64,000 nucleotides of DNA from an uncultured Oceanospirillaceae bacterium (GCA_913057435.1 CAJXNY010000009.1:55917-119916); one strand, 5' to 3'. Shown: positions 45,431 to 54,277, counted from the stretch's first letter. Program-made: numbers and translations. The notes: generated from the sequence alone by a model not told the origin.

Positions 45431-46588
45431 TTAAGCACTCAGTTGATTGATCAGGCGAGCCATAAAGGCTTCACACTGGGAAATTTGTTCGGCCTCGATG
45501 TACTCATCCGGTTTGTGGCCCTGATTCATACTGCCTGGCCCGCAGACCACTGTTGGAATGCCCAGCACCTGACTGAACAGACCGCCTTCGGTGCCGAAGT
45601 TGATATTGCCGCGTTCGGTGTTGCTGGTAAGGTCACGGACAAAGGCAACGACCTCTTCGTCATCGGCGGTGCTCAGGCCGGGGTATTCGGTGGTGATGTC
45701 GATCTGGATATCGCAGCCTTCATCTACTTCACGCATCTCGGCGATCAGTCGCTCCACGTAGGTACGGAACTCGGCCAGCAGTGTGTGTGGGTCTTCGGCG
45801 GCGATATTGCGGATCTCGAAAACAAACTCGCAGTGGTTGGGCACAATGTTCAGTGCGGTGCCGCCATTCACGGTACCGGTATGGACGGTGCTGTACGGGA
45901 TGTCGTAGCCGTCTTCAAAGGGGCCTTCGACTTTTTTCTTCAGGGCCAGCTGTTCCAGCCAGCTGATCAGGCGAGCGGCGTAGTTCACAGCGTTCACCCC
46001 CAGTGGGGCCATACCGGAATGACATTCTTTGCCTTTGACGGTGACCCGGGCAGCCAGTTTACCTTTGTGGGCGGTCACCACCTGCATGGTGGTTGGTTCA
46101 CCGATAATGCATACCGCCGGTTTCAGTGGATGACTCTGCAGCATGTCAATCAGCCGCCGTACACCGACACAGCCAATCTCTTCGTCGTAGGAAAAGGCCA
46201 GGTGGACCGGTGTGTGCAGGTTGGCTTGCTGCATGGCCGGCACGGCGGCGAGCGCAACGGCCAGAAAAGTTTTCATATCGGCGGTACCACGGCCATAGTA
46301 ACGGCCGTTGTGCTCGCTCAGCTGGTAGGGCTTATATGTCCAGTTCTGGCCCGTTACCGGCACTGTATCGGTGTGACCGGACAGCATAACGCCCGCTTTG
46401 TCCTGCGGGCCAAGGGTGGCATAAAGGTTCGCCTTACTCTCTTCTTCGTTGTAGACCAGTCGGCTGTCGACCCCGGAGTGCTGAAGGTAGTCCTGTATCC
46501 AGCTCAGCAGTTCCAGGTTGGAGTTGGCACTGGTGGTATCAAAACTGATCAGCTGGCGCAGAATTTCGAGGGTGGCAGCCTGTGTCAT
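45431..46588 (-). CDS. M20-family deacylase (ArgE-like)
   Basis: Zinc-dependent amidohydrolase of 385 residues related to acetylornithine deacetylase. The ligands are visible in SGHTDTV (His), GRGTADMK (Asp), YDEEIG (catalytic and ligand Glu), IGEPT and NQGHKPDEY (last His). A role in arginine synthesis is unlikely here: it sits with a permease, an aminotransferase and a monooxygenase, and carries the shared promoter element. I infer that it deacylates an N-acyl amino compound. GGAGAG precedes the ATG. Confidence 0.88.
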   Translation of the reverse strand: MTQAATLEILRQLISFDTTSANSNLELLSWIQDYLQHSGVDSRLVYNEEESKANLYATLGPQDKAGVMLSGHTDTVPVTGQNWTYKPYQLSEHNGRYYGRGTADMKTFLAVALAAVPAMQQANLHTPVHLAFSYDEEIGCVGVRRLIDMLQSHPLKPAVCIIGEPTTMQVVTAHKGKLAARVTVKGKECHSGMAPLGVNAVNYAARLISWLEQLALKKKVEGPFEDGYDIPYSTVHTGTVNGGTALNIVPNHCEFVFEIRNIAAEDPHTLLAEFRTYVERLIAEMREVDEGCDIQIDITTEYPGLSTADDEEVVAFVRDLTSNTERGNINFGTEGGLFSQVLGIPTVVCGPGSMNQGHKPDEYIEAEQISQCEAFMARLINQLSA

Positions 46589-46681
46589 GGTCTCTCCTGA
46601 ATACTGACAAAGCCCCTGACCAAAATACTGCAGGTGGAGCTTATGGGTTGATAATCAGCATATGAGTCTGTCTTGCATGGA

Positions 46682-46724
46682 TAAAATATTATTAATTTCT
46701 AAACAGGATTAAAAAAACTGATGC
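46682..46724 (-). promoter_or_regulatory. bipartite regulon element, deacylase promoter
   Basis: On the minus strand: GCATCAGTTTTTTTAATCC, 11 bases, TAATAATATTTTA (identical to the aspartase 13-mer). It lies between the divergent deacylase and cNMP-like genes, 94 bases from the former and 107 from the latter, and could serve both. Confidence 0.78.
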
Positions 46725-46831
46725 TGCGGTTAATTGCTTTAGTGAATGGTTCTGGTTGATGAGGGGAGAAAGCGCTGCTCGCCAGAGTCCGTATACTGAA
46801 CGGGTGGCAGACTTTTTGTGGAGAGTGAGGC

Positions 46832-47332
46832 ATGGGAACCGTGAGTGCAGATAGCCTTATTGAGCAGCTGGGAGCGTCATATTTCCGGGAGTTATCAACA
46901 TTTGGTGCCTTATCGGATGAAGCGATCTGGGCATTATTGAATCTGGGGGCGGTTCGCCATCGTGAAAAAGGTAGCTGTCGGGATGTCTCCGGGCTGGCGC
47001 CGGGCCAGTTTTACGTTGTTCTCCAGGGCAATATCGCTTACTACCAACACCGTGATGGATATGATGTGCTGACCCGTCATTTTCGCACCGGCGAGCAGAT
47101 GGCGTTTGATGTGATGATTGATATGCGGCCTGTCAGCGGGATTGAAGTGGCGGTTGAAGACAGTCTGGTGCTAAGCCTCACCAGTGATCAGTTCTTCCAG
47201 TTTCATATCGATTATCCCAGCGAATTCGGCCTGCTGATGATTAACCTGTCTCGCGAACTGGCCCGTGAGATCGCCATGCTGGAGAAGGTAATCGGCGACA
47301 GCACTGGCTGGGCGGCAGAAGAGGGTGATTGA
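46832..47332 (+). CDS. stand-alone cyclic-nucleotide-binding-like protein
   Basis: Protein of 166 residues consisting of one Crp-type jelly roll: FGALSDEAIWALLNLG at the N-terminal helix, GQFYVVLQGNIAYYQ and RHFRTGEQMAFDVM in the barrel, then a long C-helix (SEFGLLMINLSRELAREIAMLEKV). No DNA-binding domain follows. It has the same general fold as the extra domain of the aspartase in this region. It is divergent from the deacylase, with the regulon element between. It may sense a ligand and act by protein contact. Confidence 0.75.
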   Translation: MGTVSADSLIEQLGASYFRELSTFGALSDEAIWALLNLGAVRHREKGSCRDVSGLAPGQFYVVLQGNIAYYQHRDGYDVLTRHFRTGEQMAFDVMIDMRPVSGIEVAVEDSLVLSLTSDQFFQFHIDYPSEFGLLMINLSRELAREIAMLEKVIGDSTGWAAEEGD

Positions 47333-47347
47333 AATTCGATATCGTTG

Positions 47348-47992
47348 TCAGAACTGATCTTCCTCACTGCCCTGATCAAAATTAAGCTGTAACCGGCCCT
47401 GGCGGATGGTAACTGATTCCAGGTTCTGCCGGGCAAACTGTTCTGCTTCACTATCGCCCAGCCGGTATACCGGGTTCAGGGCAAACCAGTTTGCCAGCCC
47501 TTTTTCCAGCGTCGGCTTTACTGAACTCAGCAGGGGTTGCAGCAGCGCTTTATCCTGCTCATTGCCTTGCAGGCCCAGCCGGGTCAGCCTTGGGTTGACC
47601 AGATAGAGTGCACCTTCGGTATAGCGCAAGCCACTTTCCAGTTGTGGTTCCAGCTGTGCCTGTAACTGCAAAGGCTGACCAAACAGGTTGATCTGACCAG
47701 TCAGTGCTGACGTCAGCCCCACCTGAGCGATACCACTGTCCTGGTTTTCATTGCTGTGTGCTTCACCGCTGTGCTCCAGCAGCTTGAGCTGCAGGTTCGA
47801 CAGCTGCATTTCAAATTGCTGCTGATGCAGGTTGATTACCAGGCGGTTGAACTGCTGCTGTTCAAGCATGGTCGTCAGCTGCTGATTCAGCTGTGACTCG
47901 CTGATGCTGTAGGCGCTGCAACCGCTGGCTAGGCTTAGTGTGAGCAGCACGGTTGAGAGGCGGAGGGCAAGGCGCGGAGCTGTTCGGAACAT
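47348..47992 (-). CDS. DUF1439-type lipoprotein
   Basis: Lipoprotein of 214 residues with a lipobox (LASGC) at about residue 22. The mature part (ISESQLNQQLTTMLEQQQF, then LQAQLEPQLESGLRYTEGALYLVNPRL) follows the pattern of the DUF1439/YceB family of tubular lipid-binding-like folds, whose role is unknown. I start at ATG 47992 after CAGGTAA; a GTG at 48016 is in frame. It is convergent with the cNMP-like gene (15 bases apart). Confidence 0.75.
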   Translation of the reverse strand: MFRTAPRLALRLSTVLLTLSLASGCSAYSISESQLNQQLTTMLEQQQFNRLVINLHQQQFEMQLSNLQLKLLEHSGEAHSNENQDSGIAQVGLTSALTGQINLFGQPLQLQAQLEPQLESGLRYTEGALYLVNPRLTRLGLQGNEQDKALLQPLLSSVKPTLEKGLANWFALNPVYRLGDSEAEQFARQNLESVTIRQGRLQLNFDQGSEEDQF

Positions 47993-48096
47993 GGCGGTTA
48001 CCTGCAGGGTTTGCACGACTGAAACCGCTACAGGCAGATGCCGGTAGCGGTTCTATTGTACGCAAATATTGGTGGACTGCAGGCTGAACGAGTGCG

Positions 48097-48768
48097 TTAC
48101 TCGTCGCCCGGTACACCAAAGGATTCTGCATCTGCCGGGTTGCTGGCGCGGGTGATGTAGGCAGCCATCTGTGGCTGGTAGTTCTGCCATACCATACGCA
48201 GTTCGGTGATCGGCGCGATATGCCAGTCAACCCGCAGATCGACTACCGGCCAGCTGGGTTCTGCACTCATCAGCAGGCCGGCTGAGTGAAGTGGCCCCAG
48301 TTCACCGCCGGCGGCCAGACCAGCTTCCAGTGCCTGCAGCAGCCGTTCGGCCAGGTGACCCTGACTGTTCTCGAAAGCTTCAATCATCGCCAGCGGTACG
48401 CCGGTATTTTCCAGCAGATTCCCCATGGCAATGCAGTTTTTACCCTGGGCTGTAGCGTATAGACCCAGCGCTTTGTCACCACTGAAGGTCTGACCCTGGC
48501 CTTGGGCGTCCAGCACGCCCAGTTGACGCCACTGTACATCGGTATCGGCTTCAGCCAGCGCGACCATTACCTGTTCCGGGCGTTGGCCTTCAGCCAGCAG
48601 GTCCAGTGCCAGTGGTCCGAGTTCCGGGTTGGTGACGTTCTGGGTCAGCGCAACGCCGGTTCCGCTACGTACAAAGGCACAGCGGCTGGCAACACAGATG
48701 CTGGAGGAGGTGATGGCACAGCCGACCATCCCGGTCTCCGGGCAGATACCCGCTACGGAAAACGTCAT
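48097..48768 (-). CDS. DUF1028 family protein (Ntn-hydrolase-like)
   Basis: Protein of 223 residues that begins MTFSVAGICPETGMVGCAITSSS, the conserved DUF1028 opening, followed by GVALTQNVTNPELGP. The family resembles N-terminal-nucleophile hydrolases but its reaction is not known. It is last in the run monooxygenase - Rid protein - DUF1028, three bases after the Rid gene. The grouping suggests a hydrolytic step on an oxidised amino compound. Confidence 0.88.
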   Translation of the reverse strand: MTFSVAGICPETGMVGCAITSSSICVASRCAFVRSGTGVALTQNVTNPELGPLALDLLAEGQRPEQVMVALAEADTDVQWRQLGVLDAQGQGQTFSGDKALGLYATAQGKNCIAMGNLLENTGVPLAMIEAFENSQGHLAERLLQALEAGLAAGGELGPLHSAGLLMSAEPSWPVVDLRVDWHIAPITELRMVWQNYQPQMAAYITRASNPADAESFGVPGDE

Positions 48769-48771
48769 GGC

Positions 48772-49194
48772 TCAGGCCTCTTCGTCGTCAGGGATAACGG
48801 CAATGATGTCGATCTCCATCAGCCATTCTGGTTGTGCCAGCGCCTGTACCACCAGACCGGTGGAGATCGGGAAGACGCCTTTGAACCACTTGCCCGTCTC
48901 CATATACACCGCTTCACGAAAACGTGGATCGGTAATGTAGGTGGTGGTTTTGACGACATGGCTCATATCGGAACCGGCTTCTTCCAGCAGTTGTTTGACG
49001 TTCTTCATCGCCTGCCGGGTCTGTGCGCCAGGGTCACCCAGACCAATCAGGTTGCCGTCGAAATCGGTACCGACCTGGCCGCGTACGTAAACGGTATTGC
49101 CTGCGCGCACCGCCTGGCAGAGATCGTTATCCAGGGTCTGGTTCGGGTAGGTTTCTTTGGTGTTAAACATGCGGATGCGAGTATGTGTAGGCAT
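48772..49194 (-). CDS. Rid-family protein lacking the catalytic arginine
   Basis: YjgF/YER057c/UK114 protein of 140 residues. GNTVYVRGQVGTDFDGNLIGLGDPGAQTRQAMKNV and the C-terminal LMEIDIIAV are typical. At the place of E. coli RidA Arg105 (FPARSCVEV) it has Ser (FPISTGLVV), so it belongs to the Rid4-Rid7 type groups that are thought not to hydrolyse imines the way RidA does. The start is ATG 49194 after CAGGAG. It lies between the monooxygenase and DUF1028 genes. Confidence 0.9.
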   Translation of the reverse strand: MPTHTRIRMFNTKETYPNQTLDNDLCQAVRAGNTVYVRGQVGTDFDGNLIGLGDPGAQTRQAMKNVKQLLEEAGSDMSHVVKTTTYITDPRFREAVYMETGKWFKGVFPISTGLVVQALAQPEWLMEIDIIAVIPDDEEA

Positions 49195-49290
49195 CAACGG
49201 ACTCCTGTTCTTTTCAGTAAGCGCGAAAGGCACGCGCATACGGCGTGCCTTTTCTGACTGTAGATCTATCTCTGGCTGCTAAGCCGCTGC

Positions 49291-50571
49291 TCAGTCGTCG
49301 GCGGACAGCTGAGAAGGGTCGCGGTATTCCAGGTATTTACGCTGGGTGGCGATATGGTCAGCGATATGTTTCGCGTCGTGCCATACACCCCAGATAAAGG
49401 TGGAGCCACGACGGGACAGCCATGGCAAGCCGACGAAGTAGACGCCCGGTTCAGTAGACACGCCGCGCTGGTGGGCCGGTTTACCAGCATCATCGAAGGC
49501 GTTGACCTGCAGCCAGCTGTAGTCAACACGGAAGCCCGTGGCCCAGATGATGGAGGTGATACCGGCTTCAGCTAGGTCCAGTTCCAGGATCGGGTCGGTC
49601 ATGCAGGCCGGATCCGCCAGCATTTTTCGGGCTTCCGGTTCTTTCGGCAGGTCCAGGTTGTTACGTTCGATGTAGGCATCGGCCGCATCCAGCAGATTCA
49701 GGTAGTTCTGGTCGCCACGGGCAACGTTTTCAACCAAGTTGGAACGGAAGGTGACTTTGTTGCCATCGAAGTTGTCGGTCAGGCCAACCAGGTTGATACC
49801 CTGATGCGCCAGGGCACGGAAATCTACGGTGCCATTGCCGCCGTGTGCGCCTGTTACGGCGATGGTGACGTGCTCGGTACCTGGTTTCATCGCTTCAGCG
49901 TCCCACTCGCCCAGCACACCCAGCCACCAGACGAAATCACGGTTACGGTAGGAGCGTGGTGGACGATCATGCGCGCCAACGGACAGGTAAACGTCCTTGC
50001 CTGAGCGCTGCAGTTCGTCGGCAATCTGTACACCGGAAGAACCTGCACCTACCACCAGTACACCACCTTCAGGCAGCTGCTGCGGGTTGCGATACTGGGC
50101 AGAGTGGATCTGCGTCAGGCCTTCGATTTTTGGTGCGATCGGTGGAATCGCCGCTTTCTGGAACGGGCCGGTTGCTGCAACAACACGGTTAGCGACGATA
50201 ACGCCTTCGGATGTCTCAATGGTAAAGCCTGGGCAGTCTTCGTTGCGCACGACGCTTTTGACTTCTACACCGGTACGGATGGGTGCATTGAATTTTTCAG
50301 CGTAGGCTTCGAAGTAATCGGCAATTTTTTCTTTTGGTACAAAATCTTCGTCACCGAAGCCTTCAAACTCCAAGCCCGGGAAGCGGTCGTGCCAGGCCGG
50401 GCCATTGGCGACCAGGGAGTCCCAGCGCTCGGAGCGCCAGCGTTCGGCAATACGGTTACGTTCCAGAACCAGATGCGGTACGCCGAGTTTACTCAGATGT
50501 TCACTTGTGGCGACGCCAGCCTGACCGGCACCAATAACCAGCGTGTCGATTTCAATTTTCTCAACTGTCAT
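49291..50571 (-). CDS. FMO-like flavin monooxygenase
   Basis: FAD/NADPH protein of 426 residues with two dinucleotide-binding motifs: GAGQAG near residue 16 for FAD and VVGAGSSGVQIADEL near 175 for NADPH. The class B monooxygenase linker HSAQYRNP comes just before the second, and the late ATG motif is IIWATGFRVDYSWL. It would oxygenate a nitrogen- or sulfur-containing substrate or an aldehyde/ketone. It heads the operon with the Rid and DUF1028 genes and has the regulon element upstream. The substrate is not evident. Confidence 0.9.
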   Translation of the reverse strand: MTVEKIEIDTLVIGAGQAGVATSEHLSKLGVPHLVLERNRIAERWRSERWDSLVANGPAWHDRFPGLEFEGFGDEDFVPKEKIADYFEAYAEKFNAPIRTGVEVKSVVRNEDCPGFTIETSEGVIVANRVVAATGPFQKAAIPPIAPKIEGLTQIHSAQYRNPQQLPEGGVLVVGAGSSGVQIADELQRSGKDVYLSVGAHDRPPRSYRNRDFVWWLGVLGEWDAEAMKPGTEHVTIAVTGAHGGNGTVDFRALAHQGINLVGLTDNFDGNKVTFRSNLVENVARGDQNYLNLLDAADAYIERNNLDLPKEPEARKMLADPACMTDPILELDLAEAGITSIIWATGFRVDYSWLQVNAFDDAGKPAHQRGVSTEPGVYFVGLPWLSRRGSTFIWGVWHDAKHIADHIATQRKYLEYRDPSQLSADD

Positions 50572-51006
50572 ATCTGTGTCCTGTTTTTGTTATCAGTCTT
50601 TATTTGGATGTTTCAGAGATGCCAGCCTCGGAGCTGAGAAATCCGGCGTGGAGAAGGTGATCCGTCCTTTTCTACGTCGGGGAGCCTGATGGAACCTGTG
50701 TTTTGTCTGGCTTCTGAATCTGATTAAAGCCTAAGTCAGGGTCTTGTATTGATAAAATATTATTAAATTAACTTTTGAATTAGATTTTTTGATGCAAAGG
50801 TGACCGGTACGAGTGGCAGATAAACCGGCCGCTATGGCCCGATTCTGATCGATAAGAGTGAGGGGCTGGCGTCCCCTTACTGAACTTGAAATCTGCCTGC
50901 AGGTGCTTTTTTCAGCTTGAGTTGGGTTTGCAAGAGGCTAAAACTATCTGCGATTATGTGCGTGCTCGCCTCACTTCGGGGCTGGCTGTTTATATAGAGG
51001 GATACA
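50572..51006. promoter_or_regulatory. 435-base region between the monooxygenase and creA
   Basis: Non-coding. The bipartite element is at 50753-50795. A weak -35/-10 pair (TTGAGT at 50917 and TAAAAC at 50939) could serve creA. Nothing else was recognised. Confidence 0.55.
50753..50795 (-). promoter_or_regulatory. bipartite regulon element, monooxygenase promoter
   Basis: On the minus strand: GCATCAAAAAATCTAATTC, 11 bases, TAATAATATTTTA (identical to the aspartase and deacylase copies). It ends 181 bases before the monooxygenase start. Confidence 0.78.
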
Positions 51007-51480
51007 ATGAAAAAGGCACTGGGTGTAATGGCGTTGGCGGGGTTGCTGGCGGGCTGTTCGGATAACGAAGTCGGTGATGTCAGTTTGGGCTGGTTTACCA
51101 CCAAGGATATCAAGATCGAGATTGTGGATGATCCCAAAGTATCGGGCGTCACCTGTCATATCAGCCATGTTGAAGCCAATCTGGATTTTGCAGATCCGTC
51201 GGATATGAGTATTGCCTGTCGCCAGACCGGGCCGATTACCATGGCGATGCTGTCTACCATTGACCGCTCAAAAAGTGGTGAGACGGTGTTCAAAACATCG
51301 AAGAGCATTCTGTTCAAAAGCCTGAAGATTCGCCGGATCCTGGATGCGGATAATAAGACGCTGATCTACCTGAGCTACTCCACCAAAGAGGTAGAGGGCA
51401 GTCATAAACATTCGATGTCGACTGTTCCGTTATGGGGTAACCCGGTCTGGTCAGAGCTGGATCAGGTTGTAGAGAAGTAA
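51007..51480 (+). CDS. creA: CreA-family lipoprotein
   Basis: Protein of 157 residues with a lipoprotein signal (LLAGC at about 16-20). The CreA pattern is clear: IKIEIVDDPKVSGVTCHISHVEA, CRQTGPI, VFKTSKSILFKSLKIRR and YLSYSTKEVEGSHKHSMSTVPL. The role of CreA is unknown. The lipobox version is a variation on the usual secreted form. No creBCD genes are near. Confidence 0.85.
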   Translation: MKKALGVMALAGLLAGCSDNEVGDVSLGWFTTKDIKIEIVDDPKVSGVTCHISHVEANLDFADPSDMSIACRQTGPITMAMLSTIDRSKSGETVFKTSKSILFKSLKIRRILDADNKTLIYLSYSTKEVEGSHKHSMSTVPLWGNPVWSELDQVVEK

Positions 51481-51528
51481 TTGTAGACAGCGGCTATGAC
51501 CTGATTGAGCGTCCGGTTTGTAATTTTC

Positions 51529-51572
51529 TGGTCACAATTCGGTCATCTTCTGGTCATAATTCAGTCATATAC
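51529..51572 (+). promoter_or_regulatory. four tandem Pho-box-like repeats
   Basis: Four consecutive 11-bp units: TGGTCACAATT, CGGTCATCTTC, TGGTCATAATT and CAGTCATATAC, all with a GTCA core at the same place. This is the layout of two adjoining PhoB boxes (CTGTCAT-AATT-CTGTCAT type). A -10-like TATCAT at 51582-51587 follows at the spacing usual for PhoB-activated promoters. Confidence 0.75.
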
Positions 51573-51654
51573 TGAGGGCAGTATCATGTAGTTTTAAACT
51601 TCCTCGATTCAGCATGACTGCCTGCTACAGGTGGCGAAAAGGATTGCTTCGCTC

Positions 51655-53535
51655 ATGTCTAATGCTCTGCGCCTTACCATTCGTGCCCGGCTTTTTTTAC
51701 TTGGCTTTTTCAGTGTCGGTTCAACGCTGATTCTATTGCTTGTACTGAGCTTCCTCTCAGGACAGATAGAGCACCTTAAGGATGGATTGACCCTGCTGCA
51801 GCAGGCTGAAAATCAGGTGTTAAAGCTGCGCCAGTATGAGAAAGATTTTGCCAATGGTCGGCGCATGACAGAGGTTACTGAATTCAGGTCATCCTTTGAG
51901 TTACTTAATCGTCAGCTCGAGGGGCTGACACCATTCAGTGCGCAAGCTGGGTTGTCCAGTGATCTGGCTCGAGTGCAGACCCAGTTACAAAGTTACGGGA
52001 CGCGTTTTCATAGCGTTGTGTCGCAATATCAGGTCATTGGTCTGACTCAGGATGATGGGCTCCGCAAAGCGCTGCGCGGTGCGGTGCACAAGGCTGAGTC
52101 GGTGGTCAGGGAGCTGCAGCAGGACCACTTGCTGGTGAGCATCCTGATGTTGCGTCGTCATGAAAAGGACTTCCTGTTACGGCACCAGGCAAAGTATCTG
52201 CAGCGTTTTGAAGTGGAGCACGCGCGCCTGAATGAGCAGGTAGAATCATCCCCGGTGGTGGCCCTTCAGGGCGACGGTATTATTGCTGCGCTGACGGAGT
52301 ATGGTCGGCAATTCGATGCGCTGGTCACCAGTTGGCAACGGCTGGGTCTGACTGGCCAGGCTGGTCTGCGGGGTGAAATGAGCCAGGCAGCAGCTGAGAT
52401 TGAGCAGGGGATGGCACGGCTGGATACTCAGTTTACTAAGCGCTTGCAGGCTGATATCGAGGATATTCGTCAGACCATTGTGTTGGTGTCGATAGGAATG
52501 ACGCTGGTGCTGCTGCTCCTGCTGGGGTCTATCGGCTATTCGATTCTTCAGCCATTACGTGAGGTGACATCACTGGTGCAGGCGCTGTGTACTCGTGAGG
52601 GTGATCTGACTATGCGGCTGAATTTTGAGCACAAGGATGAGCTGGGGGCATTGGCGGATAATATTGATCTGTTTACCGCCAAAACTCATCGCATTGTTAC
52701 CCAGATTGCTGAGCGCGTTGGCATTGTGACGGATTCTGCCCAGCAGGGTGCATCTATTGCTGAGCAAACCAGTCAGGGGGTAGCGCGACAGCAGCATGAA
52801 ATTGAGCAGATGTCTGGTTTGGTGCATGGTCTGGCTGGTACGGCGGGGAATGTTGCTGCGCATGCCGCTAATGCGGCAGAGCTGGCGGAAAGTGCGCGGG
52901 TGAAAGTTGAGCAGAGCGAAAGCAGTATGACGGCCAGTGTCGGCGGGATTCAGTCGCTGACGGAAGAGGTTAATAATGCTTCCCGGGTGCTTTCTCAGCT
53001 GGCTGAAGACAGCCGTAATATCAGTAGCATTGTCTCGGTGATCCGTGATGTATCAGAGCAGACCAATCTGCTGGCACTCAATGCGGCGATTGAAGCGGCG
53101 CGGGCGGGTGATCAGGGACGTGGGTTTGCTGTGGTGGCGGATGAGGTTCGCAGTCTGGCGGTCAAAACCCATGATTCGACTGAGCAGATTAATGAGTTTA
53201 TTCGTCAGTTGCAGGAGCGTAGTGAGCATGCGGTGACGGTGATGCAGCGAGGAACCGAACAGAGTTCGCGCTGTATTGAGCAATCGGAACATGCTGCCAG
53301 CCAGCTTGAAGAGGTCGTGCAGTCGATTCTGTCAATTAATCAGATCACTGGGCAAATCCTGGAAGGGGCATCAGACCAGCAGCAGGTGGCTGCCGAACTG
53401 GACCGCAATATGCGCAATATGAAAGAGGTTGCGCTGGAGGTAGCAGAAGGAGCGCGTCAGACAAATGATGACAGCCTGCATCTGAATACCCTGGCTGCTG
53501 AACTGACTCACCAGGTGCAGAAATTCCGTTTTTGA
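51655..53535 (+). CDS. methyl-accepting chemotaxis protein with HBM sensor domain
   Basis: Chemoreceptor of 626 residues. The first membrane helix is about 10-32. A large periplasmic domain (about 33-280) shows the two helical modules of the HBM family with the paired EKDF motifs ([11 protein letters not shown] and [15 protein letters not shown]). A second membrane helix follows near 285-305, then HAMP and the signalling tip ([38 protein letters not shown]). HBM receptors known to me sense TCA acids or, for CtpL, phosphate through PstS. The Pho-box array upstream makes phosphate plausible. I start at ATG 51655; GTG 51631 is in frame with a poor site. Confidence 0.9.
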   Translation: MSNALRLTIRARLFLLGFFSVGSTLILLLVLSFLSGQIEHLKDGLTLLQQAENQVLKLRQYEKDFANGRRMTEVTEFRSSFELLNRQLEGLTPFSAQAGLSSDLARVQTQLQSYGTRFHSVVSQYQVIGLTQDDGLRKALRGAVHKAESVVRELQQDHLLVSILMLRRHEKDFLLRHQAKYLQRFEVEHARLNEQVESSPVVALQGDGIIAALTEYGRQFDALVTSWQRLGLTGQAGLRGEMSQAAAEIEQGMARLDTQFTKRLQADIEDIRQTIVLVSIGMTLVLLLLLGSIGYSILQPLREVTSLVQALCTREGDLTMRLNFEHKDELGALADNIDLFTAKTHRIVTQIAERVGIVTDSAQQGASIAEQTSQGVARQQHEIEQMSGLVHGLAGTAGNVAAHAANAAELAESARVKVEQSESSMTASVGGIQSLTEEVNNASRVLSQLAEDSRNISSIVSVIRDVSEQTNLLALNAAIEAARAGDQGRGFAVVADEVRSLAVKTHDSTEQINEFIRQLQERSEHAVTVMQRGTEQSSRCIEQSEHAASQLEEVVQSILSINQITGQILEGASDQQQVAAELDRNMRNMKEVALEVAEGARQTNDDSLHLNTLAAELTHQVQKFRF

Positions 53536-53552
53536 TCTGGTTTATTCAAGCG

Positions 53553-53584
53553 AAAAAAAACCGCTCATATTGAGCGGTTTTTTG
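53553..53584. terminator. bidirectional terminator between the chemoreceptor and ppa
   Basis: AACCGCTCA-TAT-TGAGCGGTT with an A-run before and a T-run after. It ends both convergent transcripts. Confidence 0.9.
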
Positions 53585-53599
53585 TGTCTTGTGCGGTGC

Positions 53600-54133
53600 T
53601 TATTTAGCAGCCTCGTAGGCTGCTGCAGCTTCGATGATCGCTTTGCGTGCAGCGTCAGCGTTATCCCAGCCTTCAACTTTAACCCACTTACCTTCTTCCA
53701 GACCTTTGTAGTTCTCGAAGAAGTGTTTGATGCGGGCTTTAGTCAGCTCTGGCAGGTCGTCGATGTCGTGCACGTCTTTGTAAGCTTTAGTCAGCTTGTC
53801 GTGCGGTACGGCAACCAGCTTGGCGTCTACGCCAGCTTCGTCGGTCATGTTCAGGATGCCAACAGGGCGGGCGCGAATAACGGAGCCTGGTACAACTGGG
53901 TAAGGGGTAATTACCAGTACGTCCAGTGCGTCGCCATCGTCGGCCAGAGTGTTGTTGATGTAGCCATAGTTTGCCGGGTAGAACATCGGCGCAGCCATGA
54001 AACGGTCAACAAACAGCGCATCTTCTTCTTTCTCGATCTCATATTTTACCGGGGAGCTTTCCGCCGGAATTTCGATCAGAACGTTGATGTCGTTTGGCAG
54101 GTCTTTACCCGCGGATACTTTAGCGAAGCTCAT
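53600..54133 (-). CDS. ppa: inorganic pyrophosphatase (family I)
   Basis: Soluble pyrophosphatase of 177 residues that hydrolyses pyrophosphate to phosphate. The signature [14 protein letters not shown] contains the metal-binding aspartates; [13 protein letters not shown] and [11 protein letters not shown] are conserved. I start at MSFAKVSAG, after CAGGAAC; the in-frame upstream Met is rejected. Confidence 0.97.
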   Translation of the reverse strand: MSFAKVSAGKDLPNDINVLIEIPAESSPVKYEIEKEEDALFVDRFMAAPMFYPANYGYINNTLADDGDALDVLVITPYPVVPGSVIRARPVGILNMTDEAGVDAKLVAVPHDKLTKAYKDVHDIDDLPELTKARIKHFFENYKGLEEGKWVKVEGWDNADAARKAIIEAAAAYEAAK

Positions 54134-54277
54134 GCTTAGTTCCTGTATACCGGTTATCAAATCTCAATAAAGGCCGATTATAACGGCAGCCGGGTCGGTT
54201 ATTGAATACGACTTAAGCTGCTTATGTCTGCTGCGGTACTGGCAGCAGGTCGGCCTTTAAATACGCGAGCGAGCAGT

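Noticed and set aside
33645..46588. Ectoine/hydroxyectoine degradation locus
   Set aside because: The aminotransferase, aldehyde dehydrogenase and aspartase would fit, but no ectoine hydrolase, no DoeB/EutE-type deacetylase and no AsnC/Lrp or EnuR regulator is present.
45431..46588. Arginine-biosynthetic argE
   Set aside because: No other arg gene is near, and the promoter and neighbours belong to the catabolic set.
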